NCBI GenBank assembly: GCA_038496675.1
Contig: CM076650.1
Coordinates: forward strand, 13,176,436 to 13,240,435
Reading direction: 5' to 3'
Origin: Rachycentron canadum
Taxonomy: Eukaryota > Chordata > Actinopteri > Carangiformes > Rachycentridae
Length of the DNA stretch: 64,000 bases
Shown: positions 60,959-64,000 of the stretch, piece by piece
Layout of the letters: each line of letters opens with the position of its first letter
Position numbering within the stretch: position 1 is the first letter of the stretch
Made by a program: the position numbers and the translations under genes
The notes under the pieces: model-generated
The model's input: only the letters and a program-made list of their open reading frames with translations
Database searches by the model: none
Told to the model about the DNA's origin: nothing

Positions 60959-63327
60959 TTGCTATGAACATTCATCGACATAATTCATTATCTAGGCCCT
61001 TACCCTAACAACTAAATGCCTAATCCCTACTCCTACTCTCAAAAACAAAACCTCACACACATACACACTAAACAAAAACATAATTCAAATTGTCACATAT
61101 GGTTGATTCTCTGGAAAGTAACAGAAAATCACAAATCTGCACATCTCACATTTTACTGCACAGTCAAACATATTTTCAATGAATTGTAGGATAAAGCAAG
61201 CCAATGGTGTTCCCCCCTCTGGGTCCTTTTATAAGATGTGACTCAAGAGAAATGCTTTCTTTTGTTCATGAATGAAAAAAATATAAGTAGTTGTAATGCT
61301 TTTGAGGATAAGTTCTGCTGCAGTCAATGGTTTTAACAGACAGCATGACGGCCTGACGGTTTGCCAGTTGAAAAGCTTCAGTACTGAACCACAGCAGTCG
61401 GGCATGTCACCATTTTTAGCTAAATCTCATTGAGATCACACCAATTGCTGCAAAAAATGATGACCATATCATCTTTACAAAATGTTACCGTGTTAACGTT
61501 AATGTTTTGATGTTTGATGAATATAATATATGTTGTTCTGCATCCTGCCTGTGTTTAGAGCTATTTGCTTGTATATGTCACAGTTTGTGTAGATCAATAT
61601 GTTAAGGAGCTGCTGTGCCACCTCATGTTGCTCTCAGGGCCTCACAGTATGTGTGTGAGGAATCAGACATGCCAGCTATTAAGCTGTCTCATTGGAAAAC
61701 AGACATTGTCGTCCAAACAGTCATAGCTCTGTGACTACCAGACATTTACTGTAGGGCACCATCTAGCAATGTGCCAGAGAGGGGGCAAAAGATATAATAT
61801 ACACGGCATGTGTGTCTAGGTTTGTGTTATAATCTTGGTTTGTGATGCAATACATCACTACCTTTGTGTGTCTCAGGTCAAAGGGCACAGTGCCCAACAC
61901 TCACATGGAGAGATGTAAACAAATGCACAAAGATAGTGTAAACAATACTCAGCAGCGTCATCTCTCTCCATACTGCTTCCAGCATCCTCGTGAGGCTTTG
62001 CAGGATTGGTCAACTTGTCACTTGATCTATTCACAGTGCAGCATGGTGAATATTGTATCATGGTGCTTTATCCACACATATATAAGTTGTATACCTCTGT
62101 AGAGTTGACACACACAAATATGCACCTACATACGTGCATATACAGTCACAAAGTTGTGAATTGTGAAACTCAAATCTCACTCATGTTGTGAACAGCTGTG
62201 ATGTGGATCATTTGGTAAAAGCCTTTCTAAGAATTTATTTGTGCTTTCTGCCACTCAATACAAGCACAAAACAGGTGGTAAAAATGCATTATCTCTGCTC
62301 TATCACTCCAATTTTCTCCACAACATTAAGTTAGAGCTGACAGTTGAAGTAGTTTCTGATATTTACAACTCCTATCTCTCCTCACTCCCCAACATAAAAC
62401 AGTGGAAAGTTTAAGAGCCAAGCAAGCTACGCTACATTGTGTTTACAGGGCTAAAACAGGTCTGTGCCCAGAACTAAAACGTTCAGCCTGGGGAATATAT
62501 TGCACCCATATGTGTTTGATCTCCTTCAAATCATTTATGTCCATGCAAATATTACCGTAACCCTGAAGGCTTTGGGAGTGTGTAACTGTGGGGTTTGGAT
62601 TCCTGGCCAGTGGATTTACAGTCATGTCTGAATCAGATTGCTCCCCAGCTTGATATATTAGTGAGCATCTTTTGGGTGTGAATCACAGATGAAGGGAAAT
62701 TGAATCACTGTAGAAAATAATGGCACTTTCCATGTTTTGTGTTCAGAGAGAGCCCAGAGAGAAGATTTGATAAGCTGTGGATAGATTTTGCATATTTTTT
62801 TGATTATGCTCAATCCAACCCTTTCTTACTGTGGTATTTTTAATTCAGACTTTTTTATCCTTCTTTTTTTCCCGTCATTGTTGAAATGAAAAATGGAATA
62901 ACTCAGAGCAAGACAAGCCTTATAAAGTAAAAAGCAAGAAGCGAGTGGAGAAAAAGAGCAAGAATGATGTGTATCCAAAACCTCACAATCTTGCATGACA
63001 ATTCACAGGCAGAGATATTGGTTTTGGATAAGCTTTAGAATACACTACAGGAGCCTATCCACATGGCACAAAGACACACACACACACACACACCATGAGC
63101 TATCACAACATTCATACTGAGGTGCAAAACGGGTGTGACCTCGACTTGAAATAACTTTAAAAAATGTGCCTACTCTTTTCAAACACTTTCTCTCAACATT
63201 TCTCCTTACATCCCTCCCAAACCTTGTCTTATTTCCCTCCCACCCCTCAAGCCAACCCCACCTCACAAACACACACTCCCCCATTAAACATGTGTGTGTA
63301 TGTGTGTGTGTGAGTGTCCTCCCTCAG

Positions 63328-63469
63328 TTTCTCCATGGCTGGATTGTGGCAGCAGCTCAGCTCCCTGCAGCAGGGTCGAGCTCTTGTTCTCCTCCACTTC
63401 ATTTGTCTTCTTTGCCCACCCTCAGGTGCTTTTCCCTGGGATACCAAAGCCAGCCGGTCCCCTCTGGAG
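63328..63469 (+). CDS. possible coding exon with signal peptide (partial gene)
   Basis: After an acceptor-like cctccctcag comes a start codon at 63335, open for 45 codons to a strong donor GGAG|gtaaga at 63470. It begins MAGLWQQLSSLQQGRALVLL, then HFICLLCPPSGAFPWDTKAS and RSPLE. Residues ~16-30 look like a signal peptide, with possible cleavage near PSGA. A second acceptor, tgcccaccctcag, at 63425 would give a 44-nt exon instead. In human, RNF38 lies head to head with MELK, so rnf38 would be expected on this strand; FPWDTKASRSP has only a faint likeness to its MRPWEMTSNRQP segment. No following exon is visible before the window ends. Confidence 0.25.
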
Positions 63470-64000
63470 GTAAGATAATGTAATTCCTATTCATAAGTAG
63501 ATCCATGAATGTTTGAAGCTGTAATTCAATCATTTATTAAAGCTTTTACAAACTGTCTTAGTGTTATAAATGCTGTTTAGTTGTTCTTATGCAGTCTACA
63601 AATAAAATCAAACCAATATCTTGCAGAGGGGCATAACTGCATAACAGCCCACCGGTTTGTTTTAGATTATCACTCAGGCTCACTTTGTCACTCAGGCTAA
63701 CTAATCATCAAATCAAGCTATATCCGATTATAAATACAGATTCAAAGGGGAAGAAAAAAGAGACATGATGTGAATAGAACAGAAAAGGTAAACTCTAAAC
63801 TTGCAAAATGGAGATCTGCGGAGAGGAGGAAAGGAGAGGAAGACCAGAAAGGTTCCCCAACTCAAACCAACTGTTGGACTGGACTGAGTGAGCTGTGGGA
63901 TTTCCAGCAAGAGAGAGGGAGAGAGAGTTGGAGAGCAGGATGGATGAGCGAAAATGAGAGAGAAAGAGCAGCAATGTGATCCAGCGGAATTTATGATTGT

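Overview
The window is vertebrate genomic DNA, almost certainly from a percomorph-type teleost. The genes are split by GT-AG introns, long (CA)n/(GT)n and (GA)n microsatellites are dense, and several interspersed repeats have the look of common fish families. It is draft assembly: there is a 390-base N gap at 23378-23767 and a single N at 39262 that separates two copies of the same 426 bases.

Positions 3562-34115 (+ strand) carry nearly all of pax5, the B-cell lineage and midbrain-hindbrain paired-box transcription factor. Exons 2-10 (human numbering) are present with correct reading phases: paired domain (exons 2-4), octapeptide YSISGILG (exon 5), partial homeodomain (exon 6), transactivation region (exons 7-9) and the C-terminal inhibitory tail ending AYDRH (exon 10). 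Exon 1 lies upstream of the window. A well-formed 87-nt exon at 32508-32594, in phase and not part of the human protein I know, sits between exons 9 and 10. A 3' UTR of about 7 kb probably runs to about 41080.

Positions 50953-57261 (- strand) carry the complete coding sequence of melk (maternal embryonic leucine zipper kinase) in 17 coding exons, predicting 687 aa. Its compact promoter is near 57600-57720. pax5 and melk are tail to tail, as PAX5 and MELK are on human 9p13.2.

Between them on the - strand, at 47766-48888, I find a three-exon gene, not marked by any long single ORF, for a 138-aa, very leucine-rich membrane protein that I do not recognise. It is the best candidate here for something undescribed. 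A possible first coding exon of a secreted or membrane protein lies at 63328-63469 (+).

The rest is intron and intergenic sequence with microsatellites, decayed transposable elements (including a hAT-like MITE with a second repeat nested in it at 57811-58557) and a few unique-looking stretches that may be conserved enhancers.
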